From positions 5,042,170 to 5,106,169 of the forward strand of contig NC_021985.1 in NCBI RefSeq assembly GCF_000444875.1: a stretch of 64,000 nt of DNA, given 5' to 3'. A program made the position numbers and the translations under genes. Position 1 is the stretch's first letter; every line of letters starts with the position of its first letter. Positions 31,963 through 40,414 of this stretch are shown piece by piece. The stretch comes from Streptomyces collinus Tu 365. Its GTDB lineage: Bacteria; Actinomycetota; Actinomycetes; Streptomycetales; Streptomycetaceae. A model generated the notes under the pieces. It had not been told where the DNA came from and made no database searches. It saw only the letters and a list, made by a program, of their open reading frames with translations.

Positions 31963-33324
31963 TCACACGCGTTGCCACAGGGCCGGGACGTTCGGGGGCT
32001 CCCACCCGGGCTGGGCCTGGTGGCCCTGGAGGCAGCGGTAGTCGGCGCCGCCGTACGTCACCGTGTCGCCGGCCTGGTAGACGGTGCCCGCCGACCAGGT
32101 GCCGCCCGGGTTGCCGGGGTCCCCGGGGTCGCCGGGGCCGCTCGCCGTGGTCTTCAGGGTGAGCCCGTAGGACTGCAGGATCGGGTTGACGGGCTGGAAG
32201 AACGTCGTCCCGCCGCTCGTGCAGTCGCCCGAGCCGCCCGACGTGACGCCCTGCGCCTGGCTGCCGGAGATGAAGGAGCCGCCCGAGTCGCCGGGCTCGG
32301 CGCACACCGACGTACGGGTGACACCGCTGACCGTGCCCTCCTGGTAGGTCACGCTCGAGTTCAGCTGCTGGACGGTGCCGCAGTGCCAGCCGGTGGTCGA
32401 TCCCGAGCGGCACACCGACGCGCCCACCGTGGCCTGCGTGGAACCGGTGACCTGGGCGCTGGAGCCGTTGACGTACGGGGTCGCCGTCCAGTTGCCGTTG
32501 GCGGCCACCCACGACATGTCGTTGCCGGGGAACACCGACGCCTGGAAGGTGCCCTGCGCCACCCGGTTGGACCCGGTGGTGGTGCTGCCCGCCCGGCCGC
32601 AGTGCCCCGCCGAGGCGAACCCCTGCTGGGTGCCCCGGGTGACCGGGAAGCCGATCGAGCACCGGGTGCTGCTGTCGATGTAGTAGGCGTCCCCGCCCCG
32701 CAGGTCGTACAGCGGCCGCGGCCGCTCGGCGGACTTCACGCTCCGGACCAGGGCCGGGTCGACGCCCGCCGCGGCGAGCAGCGGCCGTACGGCGGCGGGG
32801 CGCACCGCCTGAACCACGAGGGCGTTCGTGCGGACGTCCACGTACCAGACCGGGGTGTCGGTGGTCGCGTGCCGGCCCGCGGCCCGGTCGAGCCGTCCCT
32901 TGGCCGCGTCCAGCGACGCCAGGGAGTGCCGCACGACCACCGCACGGGCGCCGCGCGCCCGGATCGCCGCCGCGTCCCGCGCGTCGGTCGTCGCCACGGT
33001 GAGGGTGCCCGACTCCGCGCCCCGGACCCAGGCGCCGGCGAAGCGCGCGCCGAGGGCCACGCGCAGCCGGCCCGCGGTGGCGCCCGCCTCGGCCTCGTTC
33101 ACCAGCCGGTGCCGTGCCTGGGGCGCGGTCAGGCCGAGGTCCCGCCGCATCGCGCGCAGCAGGGCGGGCGGGGCGTCGGCGGTGCGCATCGTCTGCGCGG
33201 CGCCGGGAGCGGTGGGCGGGACGGGGCGGACACCGGCGCTCGCGGAGCCGCTGAGCCCGGCCACGAGCAGGGCGCCCGCCGCCGCCACGGCGGCACCGGC
33301 GGCCCGGGCATGTCTGTGGAGCAT
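31963..33324 (-). CDS. Secreted S1-family serine protease with C-terminal carbohydrate-binding module (streptogrisin C-like)
   Basis: This is a 453-residue preproprotein. The signal peptide is residues 1-30 (AGLSGSASA), and an alpha-lytic-protease-type propeptide reaches to about 210. The mature catalytic domain has His241 in AGHC, Asp269 in GNDMSW and Ser347 in GDSGGS, with paired cysteines. A Gly/Pro linker then leads to a 46-residue CBM5/12-like module (from 408). This layout matches streptogrisin C, a chymotrypsin-like protease thought to target substrate-bound protein. The same binding module ends the dioxygenase at 35630-36535. A terminator must lie within 31850-31962. Confidence 0.92.
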   Translation of the reverse strand: MLHRHARAAGAAVAAAGALLVAGLSGSASAGVRPVPPTAPGAAQTMRTADAPPALLRAMRRDLGLTAPQARHRLVNEAEAGATAGRLRVALGARFAGAWVRGAESGTLTVATTDARDAAAIRARGARAVVVRHSLASLDAAKGRLDRAAGRHATTDTPVWYVDVRTNALVVQAVRPAAVRPLLAAAGVDPALVRSVKSAERPRPLYDLRGGDAYYIDSSTRCSIGFPVTRGTQQGFASAGHCGRAGSTTTGSNRVAQGTFQASVFPGNDMSWVAANGNWTATPYVNGSSAQVTGSTQATVGASVCRSGSTTGWHCGTVQQLNSSVTYQEGTVSGVTRTSVCAEPGDSGGSFISGSQAQGVTSGGSGDCTSGGTTFFQPVNPILQSYGLTLKTTASGPGDPGDPGNPGGTWSAGTVYQAGDTVTYGGADYRCLQGHQAQPGWEPPNVPALWQRV

Positions 33325-33453
33325 GGGGGATCTCCTCGGTTTCGGTGGGGTGCCGAAACCGTAGGGAGAGCCGATCGGCCCGCATAAGACCCAGCCGACC
33401 CCCTGCCCCGGTGTTATGGAACGCGCTTGCGGGCCAGGCCGGTTGAGGCCCGT

Positions 33454-34410
33454 TCAGGGGGCTGGGGGCCGGTCGTTGCCGGCGAGCCAGTGCGCGTAGC
33501 TGTCGCTGCGCGCCGCCGTCCCGGCGTGCGCGCTGCGCGCCTCGGCCAGGACGGTCGCGGCGGTGTCCGGCGCCTGCGTCTCCGGGTGCCAGCCGAGCAC
33601 GTGCCGCCAGACCAGGGGAGTGCCGGCCAGCGGCCGGGTGGCGATGCCGGGTGTCGTCGGGAACGTGGCCCGGCACAGCCCCACCGCCCGGCCGACCTGG
33701 ACCAGGTGCACACAGGACGCGGTGTCCGTCTCGTACATCCGGCGCGGGGCGAACCCGGTCCGCGCGCACGCCGCGGTGAAGCAGTCCGCGAAGCAGCCGT
33801 CACCGGGCACGCAGGCCCAGTCCTCGCCGGCCAGCGCGGCGAGTCCCACCTCGTCGGCCGCGGCCAGCCGGTGCCCGGCGGGGAGCATCACGAACACCGG
33901 GTCCACCGCGATCTCCCGCCACACGAGCTGGGTCGCGTCGGGCGGAGCGGCCGAGCCGCAGGTGCCGGCCAGCGCGAAGTCCAGCCGTCCCTCCGCCAGC
34001 AGTCCGGCCAGCTCGCGCTCGGACCAGGAGGCGCGGGTGGTCACGGTGGCGTCGGGCACGGCCTCGGCCAGCCGGTCCACCAGCGCGCCCAGCAGCGGGC
34101 CGTGCGTGCCGCCCAGCCGAAGCCGCTCCGGCTCGCGCCGGGCCCGGGCGAACCGGGCCGCCTCCTGCTGGAGTCCGCTCACCGCGGGCAGCACGATCCG
34201 GGCGCGCTCCAGTACCAGTTCGCCCAGCGCGGTGGCTCGCACACCGTGCCGCCCCCGCTCGAACAGCGCCCCGCCGAGGGCCCGTTCGATCCGCCGGAGC
34301 TGCGCGCTCAAGGCGGGCTGCGCGAGCCCGAGCAGGGTGGCGGCCCGCGTCAGACTCCCCGCCTCCGCGATCGTCCGGATGGTCCTCAGATGCCGCAACT
34401 CCAGCTCCAT
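33454..34410 (-). CDS. LysR-family transcriptional regulator
   Basis: This 318-residue protein has the N-terminal winged HTH (LRTIRTIAEAGSLTRAATLL, then QPALSAQLRRIE) and a periplasmic-binding-type effector domain. It is transcribed away from the AraC-type gene (155-nt divergent spacer) and toward the protease gene, 129 nt downstream. It could control the protease, the divergent AraC-dioxygenase pair, or both. The effector is unknown. Confidence 0.9.
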   Translation of the reverse strand: MELELRHLRTIRTIAEAGSLTRAATLLGLAQPALSAQLRRIERALGGALFERGRHGVRATALGELVLERARIVLPAVSGLQQEAARFARARREPERLRLGGTHGPLLGALVDRLAEAVPDATVTTRASWSERELAGLLAEGRLDFALAGTCGSAAPPDATQLVWREIAVDPVFVMLPAGHRLAAADEVGLAALAGEDWACVPGDGCFADCFTAACARTGFAPRRMYETDTASCVHLVQVGRAVGLCRATFPTTPGIATRPLAGTPLVWRHVLGWHPETQAPDTAATVLAEARSAHAGTAARSDSYAHWLAGNDRPPAP

Positions 34411-34565
34411 GAAGGGAGCTTGCGACGCGGGGGAGGAGGGGGCAAGGGGTTGGTACGGACCGATGGGGCCCCGGGGCGCACCGCCGCCGGGGCGATTGCC
34501 GCCGGTGGACGGCTGTGGGATCGTGACCCCGCCTCGATTGGTCTGTACCTTTTCTGGGGAGGATC

Positions 34566-35591
34566 ATGCGCAGCACCACCGTCCCGCCCGGCACACCCTG
34601 CCTCGCCCCGCGCGCCGGGGAGCCGCCCCTGCACCGGCTGGAGACCGCCGGTCCGCACGCGCCCCCGTTCGCGGCGGGCTCCTTCGACGAGGTCGGCCCG
34701 CTGTCCCGGGCCGACCGGCCGCACCGCCACACGTTCTACGAGATCGTCCACATCACCGCCGGTTCGGCCACCCATGTCGTCGACCTCGCCCGGTGGCCGG
34801 TGCGGCCCGCGCAACTGGTCGTGATCCTGCCGGGGCAGATCCACTGCTGGGAGGACCAGCGGGGGCTCGACGGCACGCTCGCGCTCTTCACCGAGGACTT
34901 CCTGGTGGACCACCCCGAGGACCTGCGGCTGCTGCGGCGGCTCGCCGGGGCCTGCGGGCTGGACCTGAGCGCCGAGGACGACCTGCGCACCGGCCGTCTG
35001 ATGGCCGAGCTGGCGGCGGAGCACCGGCAGCGGACCGCCGGGTACGAGACCGTGCTGCGCGCCCTGCTGCACGTCCTCGTGGTCCGCACGGCCCGGCTGA
35101 CCGCTCCCGGGTCCGGCCCGGGACCGGTGCCGGACCCGCGCAGGGCCCCTGCGCCGGGGGAGCCCGTCCCGGGGAGGACGCCCGCGCCGGCGAAGGCGCC
35201 CGCCTCGGGGGCGGTGGCCGTCCCGGGGGAGGCGTCCGCGCTGGCCGAGGCGTTCGCCCGGCTCACCGCACGGCCGGAGACGGCGGCATGGTCGGTGCGG
35301 GAGTGCGCGGAGAGGCTCGGCGTGACGGCGGGCCACCTCACCCAGGCGGTGCGCGCGGCCACCGGCCGCAGTCCCGGCCGGCTGCTGATCGAGGCCCGCG
35401 TATACCGGGCCCAGCGCCTGCTGGCCCACACCGACCTGCCCGTACGGCAGGTCGCCGCCCGCGTCGGGATCACCGATCCCGCCTACTTCTGCCGCTTCTT
35501 CCGGCGGGAGACCGGCAGCAGCCCCGGTGACTGGCGAAAGCACCACAGTCGCCACCACCAGTCCATCGAAGCCCCGGGGACCCGCGCCTAG
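34566..35591 (+). CDS. AraC-family transcriptional regulator
   Basis: This 341-residue protein has an N-terminal cupin-type sensor (HRHTFYEIVHITAGSATHVV and on through LPGQIHCW), a long Pro/Ala/Gly-rich linker (about residues 180-225) and a C-terminal double HTH (WSVRECAERLGVTAGHLTQA; QVAARVGITDPAYFCRFFRR). It lies 38 nt upstream of the dioxygenase in the same direction, so it is the likely local activator. The linker is unusually long for the family. Confidence 0.9.
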   Translation: MRSTTVPPGTPCLAPRAGEPPLHRLETAGPHAPPFAAGSFDEVGPLSRADRPHRHTFYEIVHITAGSATHVVDLARWPVRPAQLVVILPGQIHCWEDQRGLDGTLALFTEDFLVDHPEDLRLLRRLAGACGLDLSAEDDLRTGRLMAELAAEHRQRTAGYETVLRALLHVLVVRTARLTAPGSGPGPVPDPRRAPAPGEPVPGRTPAPAKAPASGAVAVPGEASALAEAFARLTARPETAAWSVRECAERLGVTAGHLTQAVRAATGRSPGRLLIEARVYRAQRLLAHTDLPVRQVAARVGITDPAYFCRFFRRETGSSPGDWRKHHSRHHQSIEAPGTRA

Positions 35592-35629
35592 GTTCGTTGC
35601 CGATCCGACGCCCCCCACAAGGAGCAGGC

Positions 35630-36535
35630 ATGGACAACGCAGGCATGAACGACGCGGGTACGGACGACGCGGGTGTGCGCGACGCGGGCATGGGCCACGC
35701 CGGTACGGCGGGCACGCCCGAGCCGAGGCCGAACGGCCGTGTCGCCCGCAAGACCGTCTTACGCGCCGCGCTGGCGGCCACCGCGGCGATACCCGTCGCG
35801 CTCGCCGGCGGCCCGGCCCTGGCCCGCACCCTCACCACCACCGGCACGGCCGTGCCCCTCACCCCGCCCTGCGACGACGGCGACCACCCCACGCCCGAGC
35901 AGATCGAGGGCCCGTACTTCAAGCCCGACTCGCCCCAGCGCACCAGCCTGCTGGAACCGGGACTGCCCGGCACCCGGCTGACCCTGACCGGCTACGTCTT
36001 CGGCCGCGCCTGCCTCCCGGTCACCGGCGCCCTGCTGGACTTCTGGCAGGCCGACACCAACGGCGCCTACGACAACACCGGGTTCCGGCTGCGCGGACAC
36101 CAGTACACCGACTCGCGCGGCTCCTTCGCGCTGACGACGATCGTCCCCGGCCTCTACCCCGGCCGCACCCGGCACATCCACGTGAAGGTGCAGGCCCCGG
36201 GACGGCCCGTCCTGACCACCCAGCTGTACTTCCCGAACGAACCGCGCAACAACACGGACTCGCTCTACGACGCACGGCTGCTGATGACCGTGCGCGACGG
36301 CAACGGCGGCCGTGAGGCGGCCTTCGACTTCGTCCTGGACGTCCCCCAGGAACCCGGCCCCGGACCCACCCCGACCGGCACCCCGCCGTCGGACGGCACC
36401 TGGGCGGCGGGCACCGCCTACCGGGCCGGCGACCGGGTCACCTACGCGGGCCGCGGCTACGTCTGCCTCCAGGCCCACACGGCCCAGCCCGGCTGGGAAC
36501 CGCCGTCGGTCCCGGCGCTGTGGCGGGCCGCCTGA
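35630..36535 (+). CDS. Secreted intradiol ring-cleavage dioxygenase with C-terminal carbohydrate-binding module
   Basis: This 301-residue protein has a DAG-rich repeat (residues 1-25) preceding the signal sequence (RVARKTVLRA then hydrophobic AALAATAAIPVALAGGPALA). The Fe(III) ligands expected of intradiol dioxygenases are visible as Tyr96 in EGPYF, Tyr176 in PGLYPG, and His182/His184 in RHIHVKV. A Pro/Thr linker leads to a CBM5/12-like module of 46 residues. The architecture matches extracellular Streptomyces catechol dioxygenases associated with plant biomass. Leu44 is a TTA codon (35759-35761), implying dependence on the bldA tRNA. AAGGAG precedes the ATG. Confidence 0.9.
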   Translation: MDNAGMNDAGTDDAGVRDAGMGHAGTAGTPEPRPNGRVARKTVLRAALAATAAIPVALAGGPALARTLTTTGTAVPLTPPCDDGDHPTPEQIEGPYFKPDSPQRTSLLEPGLPGTRLTLTGYVFGRACLPVTGALLDFWQADTNGAYDNTGFRLRGHQYTDSRGSFALTTIVPGLYPGRTRHIHVKVQAPGRPVLTTQLYFPNEPRNNTDSLYDARLLMTVRDGNGGREAAFDFVLDVPQEPGPGPTPTGTPPSDGTWAAGTAYRAGDRVTYAGRGYVCLQAHTAQPGWEPPSVPALWRAA

Positions 36536-36566
36536 CACCGGCGCCCCACCTCCCGTGCCACCTCGT

Positions 36567-36611
36567 ACGACGTCAACGCGGACGACGTCAACGCGGACGA
36601 CGTCAACGCGG
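36567..36611. repeat. Three tandem copies of a 15-bp repeat
   Basis: ACGACGTCAACGCGG occurs at 36567, 36582 and 36597 without change. It lies in the 160-nt spacer between the dioxygenase and the WXG-like cluster. Confidence 0.95.
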
Positions 36612-36695
36612 CGGCCGGGAAACTCCCCGTGACGAAGATCGGCGCCCACCGGTTGAAGTACCGGCGGTGGACGTCGATACGGCGAGGGGCGAGCG

Positions 36696-37100
36696 GTGGA
36701 CGGTCCGGCAGGAAACCACGGCGGGTACGGTCACGGCGGTCACCGCCACGGCGGGTACGGCCAGGGCGCGGGGAGACTGGCGTCCACCCCGGCCGAGAAG
36801 CGGGCGGCCGCCAAGGCGCTGCACGACCACATCGAGCCGGACACCCGCCGGGCCGGCGCGTGGGCGGACGACGAGACCGGCGCGGCGGTGAAGGAGTTCG
36901 GCGCACGCGACGGACACGGCTGGCTCACCGCCCCGGCGCTGCGCGCGGCCCACGCGGCCTGGGGCGACCAGGTGCGGAACCTGCTGGACCGGCTGGGCGC
37001 CGAGAAGGACGCGCTGAACCGGACGAACGTGGTGCTGACCGGCGCGGACCTCGCGGTCGGCGGCGACCTGCGGCGCACCTCCGCGCTCGACCTGTACTGA
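36696..37100 (+). CDS. Small helical protein preceding the WXG-like gene
   Basis: This 134-residue protein starts at GTG 36696 behind GGCGAGGGGCGAG. The N-terminus is Gly/His/Tyr-rich (HGGYGHGGHRHGGYGQG), followed by a predicted helical hairpin around GHGWLTAPALRAAHAAWGDQ. The size and helical content are those of a WXG100-type partner, but no firm WxG turn is present. It ends 16 nt before the large WXG-like gene, indicating co-expression. Confidence 0.65.
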   Translation: MDGPAGNHGGYGHGGHRHGGYGQGAGRLASTPAEKRAAAKALHDHIEPDTRRAGAWADDETGAAVKEFGARDGHGWLTAPALRAAHAAWGDQVRNLLDRLGAEKDALNRTNVVLTGADLAVGGDLRRTSALDLY

Positions 37101-37116
37101 CGGGGACGGCCGGGAC

Positions 37117-39147
37117 ATGCCGACGTACCACGAGATCATGAGCACCGACCTGGCCGCGCTGACCGGCGCCGCCGAGCGCTGGGACGGCATGGCGGCGGAG
37201 ATCGCCAAACAGGAGACGGCGTACCGCCGGGACGTCCACGGCATCACGGCGGGCCCGTCCTGGAGCGGGATGAGCGCGGAGGCGGCCCACGGCCGGTTCG
37301 GCGTCACCCTCACGGAACTGCGGTACGCCCAGACGGAGGCCAAGGCGATCGCCTCCCTGCTGCGCGACGCGCACGCACGCTTCACGGAGCTGAAGGGGAG
37401 ACTCACGGCGGCGCTCGCGGAGGCCCGCGCGGCCGGGCTGCGGGTGTCGGACCGCGGCCTGGTCAGCGCCGACCCCACGCACGCCAAGGAGCCGGACGAG
37501 GCGACCGTACGGTCCTGGCAGGACCGCGTCGACGCGGCCGTCCGGGCCGTGACCGACGCGGACGCGGGCGTCGAGACCGCCCTCGCGGCCGTGGTCGTCG
37601 ACGCGGACCCCCTGGCCGGCAGCCGCGGCTTCAACGGGCGGGCGCTGGGGGACGTCGAGACGTACGAGGCGCTGGCCGCGGAGGACGCGCTGGGCCGGCT
37701 CGGCCGGGGCGGCCACCTGTCGCGGCACGACCTCGCCGAACTCGAGCGCACGTTCCGCGACAACTCCGGTGACGAGGCGTTCTCCCGGACCCTGCTGGAC
37801 GACCTGGGCGCGGCGGGCACGATCACGCTGACCAACGAGCTGAACGACCTGGTCCACGTACGGGGCGGGGCGTCGGCGGGGGCGTACGCGACGATCGAGT
37901 CGGGACTCGCGAACACGCTCGCCACGGCGACGAGGGACACCCGCTCGCCCTGGTACCGGCACTGGCGGGCCGCCGTGCGGCGCGCCGGCGTCCGGCACTA
38001 CGCCACGGACGCGCAGGGGGAGCGGCTGGACAGGGCGGTGGGTTACCAGTCGCTGGTGACCCTGATGTCCCGGGGGCACGGGTACGCGCCGCGCATGCTG
38101 GAGGACCTCACCGACGACATGATCGCGGCGGAGCGGCGGGAACCGGGGATCTGGCGGCTGAAGGACACGTACAGCGGCGGGCACGGCGGCTGGTTCGCCA
38201 ACGACCCGGTGGACGGGGCACTGGCCCTGATGAGCCGGGACCCGCACACGGCCGCGGACTACCTCGGCTCCGACGACCGTATGCGGTACCTGGTGGAAGA
38301 GCGGGACTGGAAGGTGGTGCTGCACGAGCACGCGGGCGCGAAGACGGGGACCTATGCGGCCGGGCTGGACGGGGACGACCGGGCGGGGTTCGGGGCGGCG
38401 CTGCAGGCGGCGGCGACGGGGATCGACCCGGCGGACCGGCACGCGCACTACGTGCCCCACACGGGGCCGAACGAGGCGGTCTTCAGTTCAGCCCTGAAGC
38501 ACCTCTCGAACCAGGGCGACGACTTCCCGCCGTCCCTGCGCCGGCCGATGGCGAACGTGCTGGTCAACCACGGCGCGACGGTGCACGCGGCGATGAGCGA
38601 GATCGACATCGGCCACTCCCCCCTGCAACAGGACCGACTCTTCGAGGTAACCAAACAGGTGTCCAAGAACGAGCATGCCTACGGGACATTGAACGGGGGG
38701 TTGAACCAGGCGATGGTGGCCAGCATCCACTCCGACCAGGCCAGGTCAGCGGAGTCCCTCACCCGGGCCGGCCGGACGGTCGGCTTCCTGGAGGAGGCCC
38801 GGATCCAGGCGGCGGGGTCCCCCGAGACCGCCGAGTTCGAGAGCAAGCCGCTGTTCGACAAGGCGATCAGTTACATCCCGGTGGTCAGCGAAGACGTACA
38901 GGCCGGGTTCGACTATGTGACGGACCAGTGGCTCGCGGATGAGCAGGAGAGGCTCGACGGACAGCAGGCGCAAGACAACATCAAGACCTACTCCAGGCGG
39001 AACGGGCAGCTGATGGCACTCGCGGGCGAGTGGGCGAAGACCCACGACCCGGGCGAGCCGTATTACGACCCCAAAGAGGAGATCACCAGATCTGCTCAGG
39101 TGGGCATCTCCCATGCGGCTGGCATGTCCGGGGAGCGGCCCTCGTGA
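37117..39147 (+). CDS. Large protein with N-terminal WXG100-like domain
   Basis: This 676-residue protein has an N-terminal helical hairpin (about 1-100) with Trp49-Ser-Gly51 at the turn, as in ESAT-6/WXG100 proteins. Central regions (RLGRGGHLSRHDLAELERTF, GYQSLVTLMSRGHGYAPRML) are helical with no recognised catalytic motif. There is no signal peptide or membrane helix. WXG-type N-termini usually mark type VII secretion substrates or their chaperoned effectors, but no EccC-type ATPase gene is in view. Its stop overlaps the lipoprotein start by 4 nt. Confidence 0.7.
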   Translation: MPTYHEIMSTDLAALTGAAERWDGMAAEIAKQETAYRRDVHGITAGPSWSGMSAEAAHGRFGVTLTELRYAQTEAKAIASLLRDAHARFTELKGRLTAALAEARAAGLRVSDRGLVSADPTHAKEPDEATVRSWQDRVDAAVRAVTDADAGVETALAAVVVDADPLAGSRGFNGRALGDVETYEALAAEDALGRLGRGGHLSRHDLAELERTFRDNSGDEAFSRTLLDDLGAAGTITLTNELNDLVHVRGGASAGAYATIESGLANTLATATRDTRSPWYRHWRAAVRRAGVRHYATDAQGERLDRAVGYQSLVTLMSRGHGYAPRMLEDLTDDMIAAERREPGIWRLKDTYSGGHGGWFANDPVDGALALMSRDPHTAADYLGSDDRMRYLVEERDWKVVLHEHAGAKTGTYAAGLDGDDRAGFGAALQAAATGIDPADRHAHYVPHTGPNEAVFSSALKHLSNQGDDFPPSLRRPMANVLVNHGATVHAAMSEIDIGHSPLQQDRLFEVTKQVSKNEHAYGTLNGGLNQAMVASIHSDQARSAESLTRAGRTVGFLEEARIQAAGSPETAEFESKPLFDKAISYIPVVSEDVQAGFDYVTDQWLADEQERLDGQQAQDNIKTYSRRNGQLMALAGEWAKTHDPGEPYYDPKEEITRSAQVGISHAAGMSGERPS

Positions 39148-39668
39148 GCGCCGTTCGCACTGTGCTGGTTTCGCTGGCGTTCGCTGCTTGCGCTTCCTGT
39201 GCCGTTCCGGCTCCGCAGGAGATGCCCGGAGCCGTCTGCGGGACACAGATCGATCCCGGACTGACACGGCTGCTCGTCAAGTCCACGGACGACCTGCATG
39301 AGTACAACCGTGTCGATCGACCCGAGACGATCACGGGCCCCTGCGTGCTCCTGGCCGGGCATGACCCCGTACTCGAGTTCCGCTTTTCGTGGGACCACAG
39401 CGCCACTGATCTGATGTACCTGGCCACCGGCAGCGGATCCACCTCGCAGATCACCAATCCGCGCATTAGCGAGGCCACGGCAAAAACCCTCATCGGCACA
39501 GACGGAGCCATCTCCCAAGCCCCCTGCAGGACCAAGGGTGGCAACTACTTCACGCTCACCCTCCAGCTCCCCAAGATCAAGCCGGGTGACCGTGCCCACC
39601 GGGGGGACATCGAGAGGTTCATGCGGGCCTACTTCCCGGCGACGCTTCGTACCCTGGGGTGTGGGTGA
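39144..39668 (+). CDS. Putative lipoprotein coupled to the WXG-like gene
   Basis: This 174-residue protein starts at GTG 39144 with GTGA overlap to the upstream stop. The signal peptide SAVRTVLVSLAFAACASCAV offers a lipobox-like FAAC (Cys16), then a short Cys-containing mature domain (Cys in GAVCGTQ, GPCVLL, QAPCRT, LGCG). No domain is recognised. Translational coupling suggests it works with, or protects against, the WXG-like protein. The G+C is visibly lower than in its neighbours. Confidence 0.7.
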   Translation: MSAVRTVLVSLAFAACASCAVPAPQEMPGAVCGTQIDPGLTRLLVKSTDDLHEYNRVDRPETITGPCVLLAGHDPVLEFRFSWDHSATDLMYLATGSGSTSQITNPRISEATAKTLIGTDGAISQAPCRTKGGNYFTLTLQLPKIKPGDRAHRGDIERFMRAYFPATLRTLGCG

Positions 39669-39678
39669 CGCGCCGCGT

Positions 39679-39706
39679 TTGACGTACGTCACTCTCGGGG
39701 TAATCT
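39679..39706 (+). promoter_or_regulatory. Candidate S10-operon (rpsJ) promoter
   Basis: TTGACG (39679-39684), a 16-bp spacer and TAATCT (39701-39706) would start transcription near 39713. This gives a leader of about 375 nt before rpsJ; no gene is supported in that leader. Confidence 0.65.
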
Positions 39707-40001
39707 CTTCCGCCCGATTGGCCAGGGACCCGGCCCATATGGCAGACTGTCGGAGTTGCTCGGTCGAGTGTTGATGCTGCGCGCCTCCCGCCGGGAGGAC
39801 CGGAAGCGAGTCCCACAGTACTCGTCGCCCTAACTGCCTGATGGCAGCACTGGGGCGGACGTACGGGAATCTTCCGGGAAGCGTGGGCGCGGCACCGGCC
39901 AGGCGCCCGGTGGGTCTTCGCCCCCGGTCTGCGGTTCCGGAAGGGCCGTGTGCATTCCCGCAGGGATGTTCGAACAAGGGGCATCTGTGTCAGCGGGAGC
40001 G

Positions 40002-40028
40002 CGACACGCCCGACCGCGTGGGTCGGAG
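40002..40028 (+). promoter_or_regulatory. Shared ribosomal-operon leader element (rpsJ copy)
   Basis: Twenty-six of 27 bases are identical to 27342-27368 in the rpsL leader, including the CCGACC/GGTCGG hairpin. It lies 60 nt upstream of rpsJ. Confidence 0.7.
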
Positions 40029-40088
40029 ACGAGAGAGCGGAACCACCGGGTTCCGGAGCGTAAGAAGAGACAGGACTACTGAGTAGCC

Positions 40089-40397
40089 ATGGCGGGACAG
40101 AAGATCCGCATCCGGCTCAAGGCCTACGACCACGAGGTCATCGACTCCTCGGCGAAGAAGATCGTCGAGACGGTGACCCGCACTGGTGCGTCGGTCGCGG
40201 GCCCGGTGCCGCTGCCCACTGAGAAGAACGTGTACTGCGTCATCAAGTCGCCGCACAAGTACAAGGACTCGCGCGAGCACTTCGAGATGCGCACGCACAA
40301 GCGCCTGATCGACATTCTCGACCCCACCCCCAAGACCGTTGACTCTCTGATGCGACTCGACCTCCCGGCCGGTGTCGACATCGAGATCAAGCTCTGA
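40089..40397 (+). CDS. rpsJ: 30S ribosomal protein S10
   Basis: This 102-residue S10 (NusE) has the dual ribosomal and antitermination role known for the family. MAGQKIRIRLKAYDHEVIDS and the C-terminal LPAGVDIEIKL are typical. It is the first gene of the S10 operon, behind a long leader. Confidence 0.97.
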   Translation: MAGQKIRIRLKAYDHEVIDSSAKKIVETVTRTGASVAGPVPLPTEKNVYCVIKSPHKYKDSREHFEMRTHKRLIDILDPTPKTVDSLMRLDLPAGVDIEIKL

Positions 40398-40414
40398 GGG
40401 TCGGTGAGCTGAGA

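Noticed and set aside
31955..33769. A 604-codon frame on the protease strand
   Set aside because: It is an Arg/Gly/Ala-rich out-of-frame translation; the protease frame alone has the signal peptide and catalytic triad.
36696..39668. Complete type VII secretion locus
   Set aside because: No EccC/FtsK-type ATPase, EccB/D/E membrane protein or mycosin is present; only substrate-like and lipoprotein genes can be seen.
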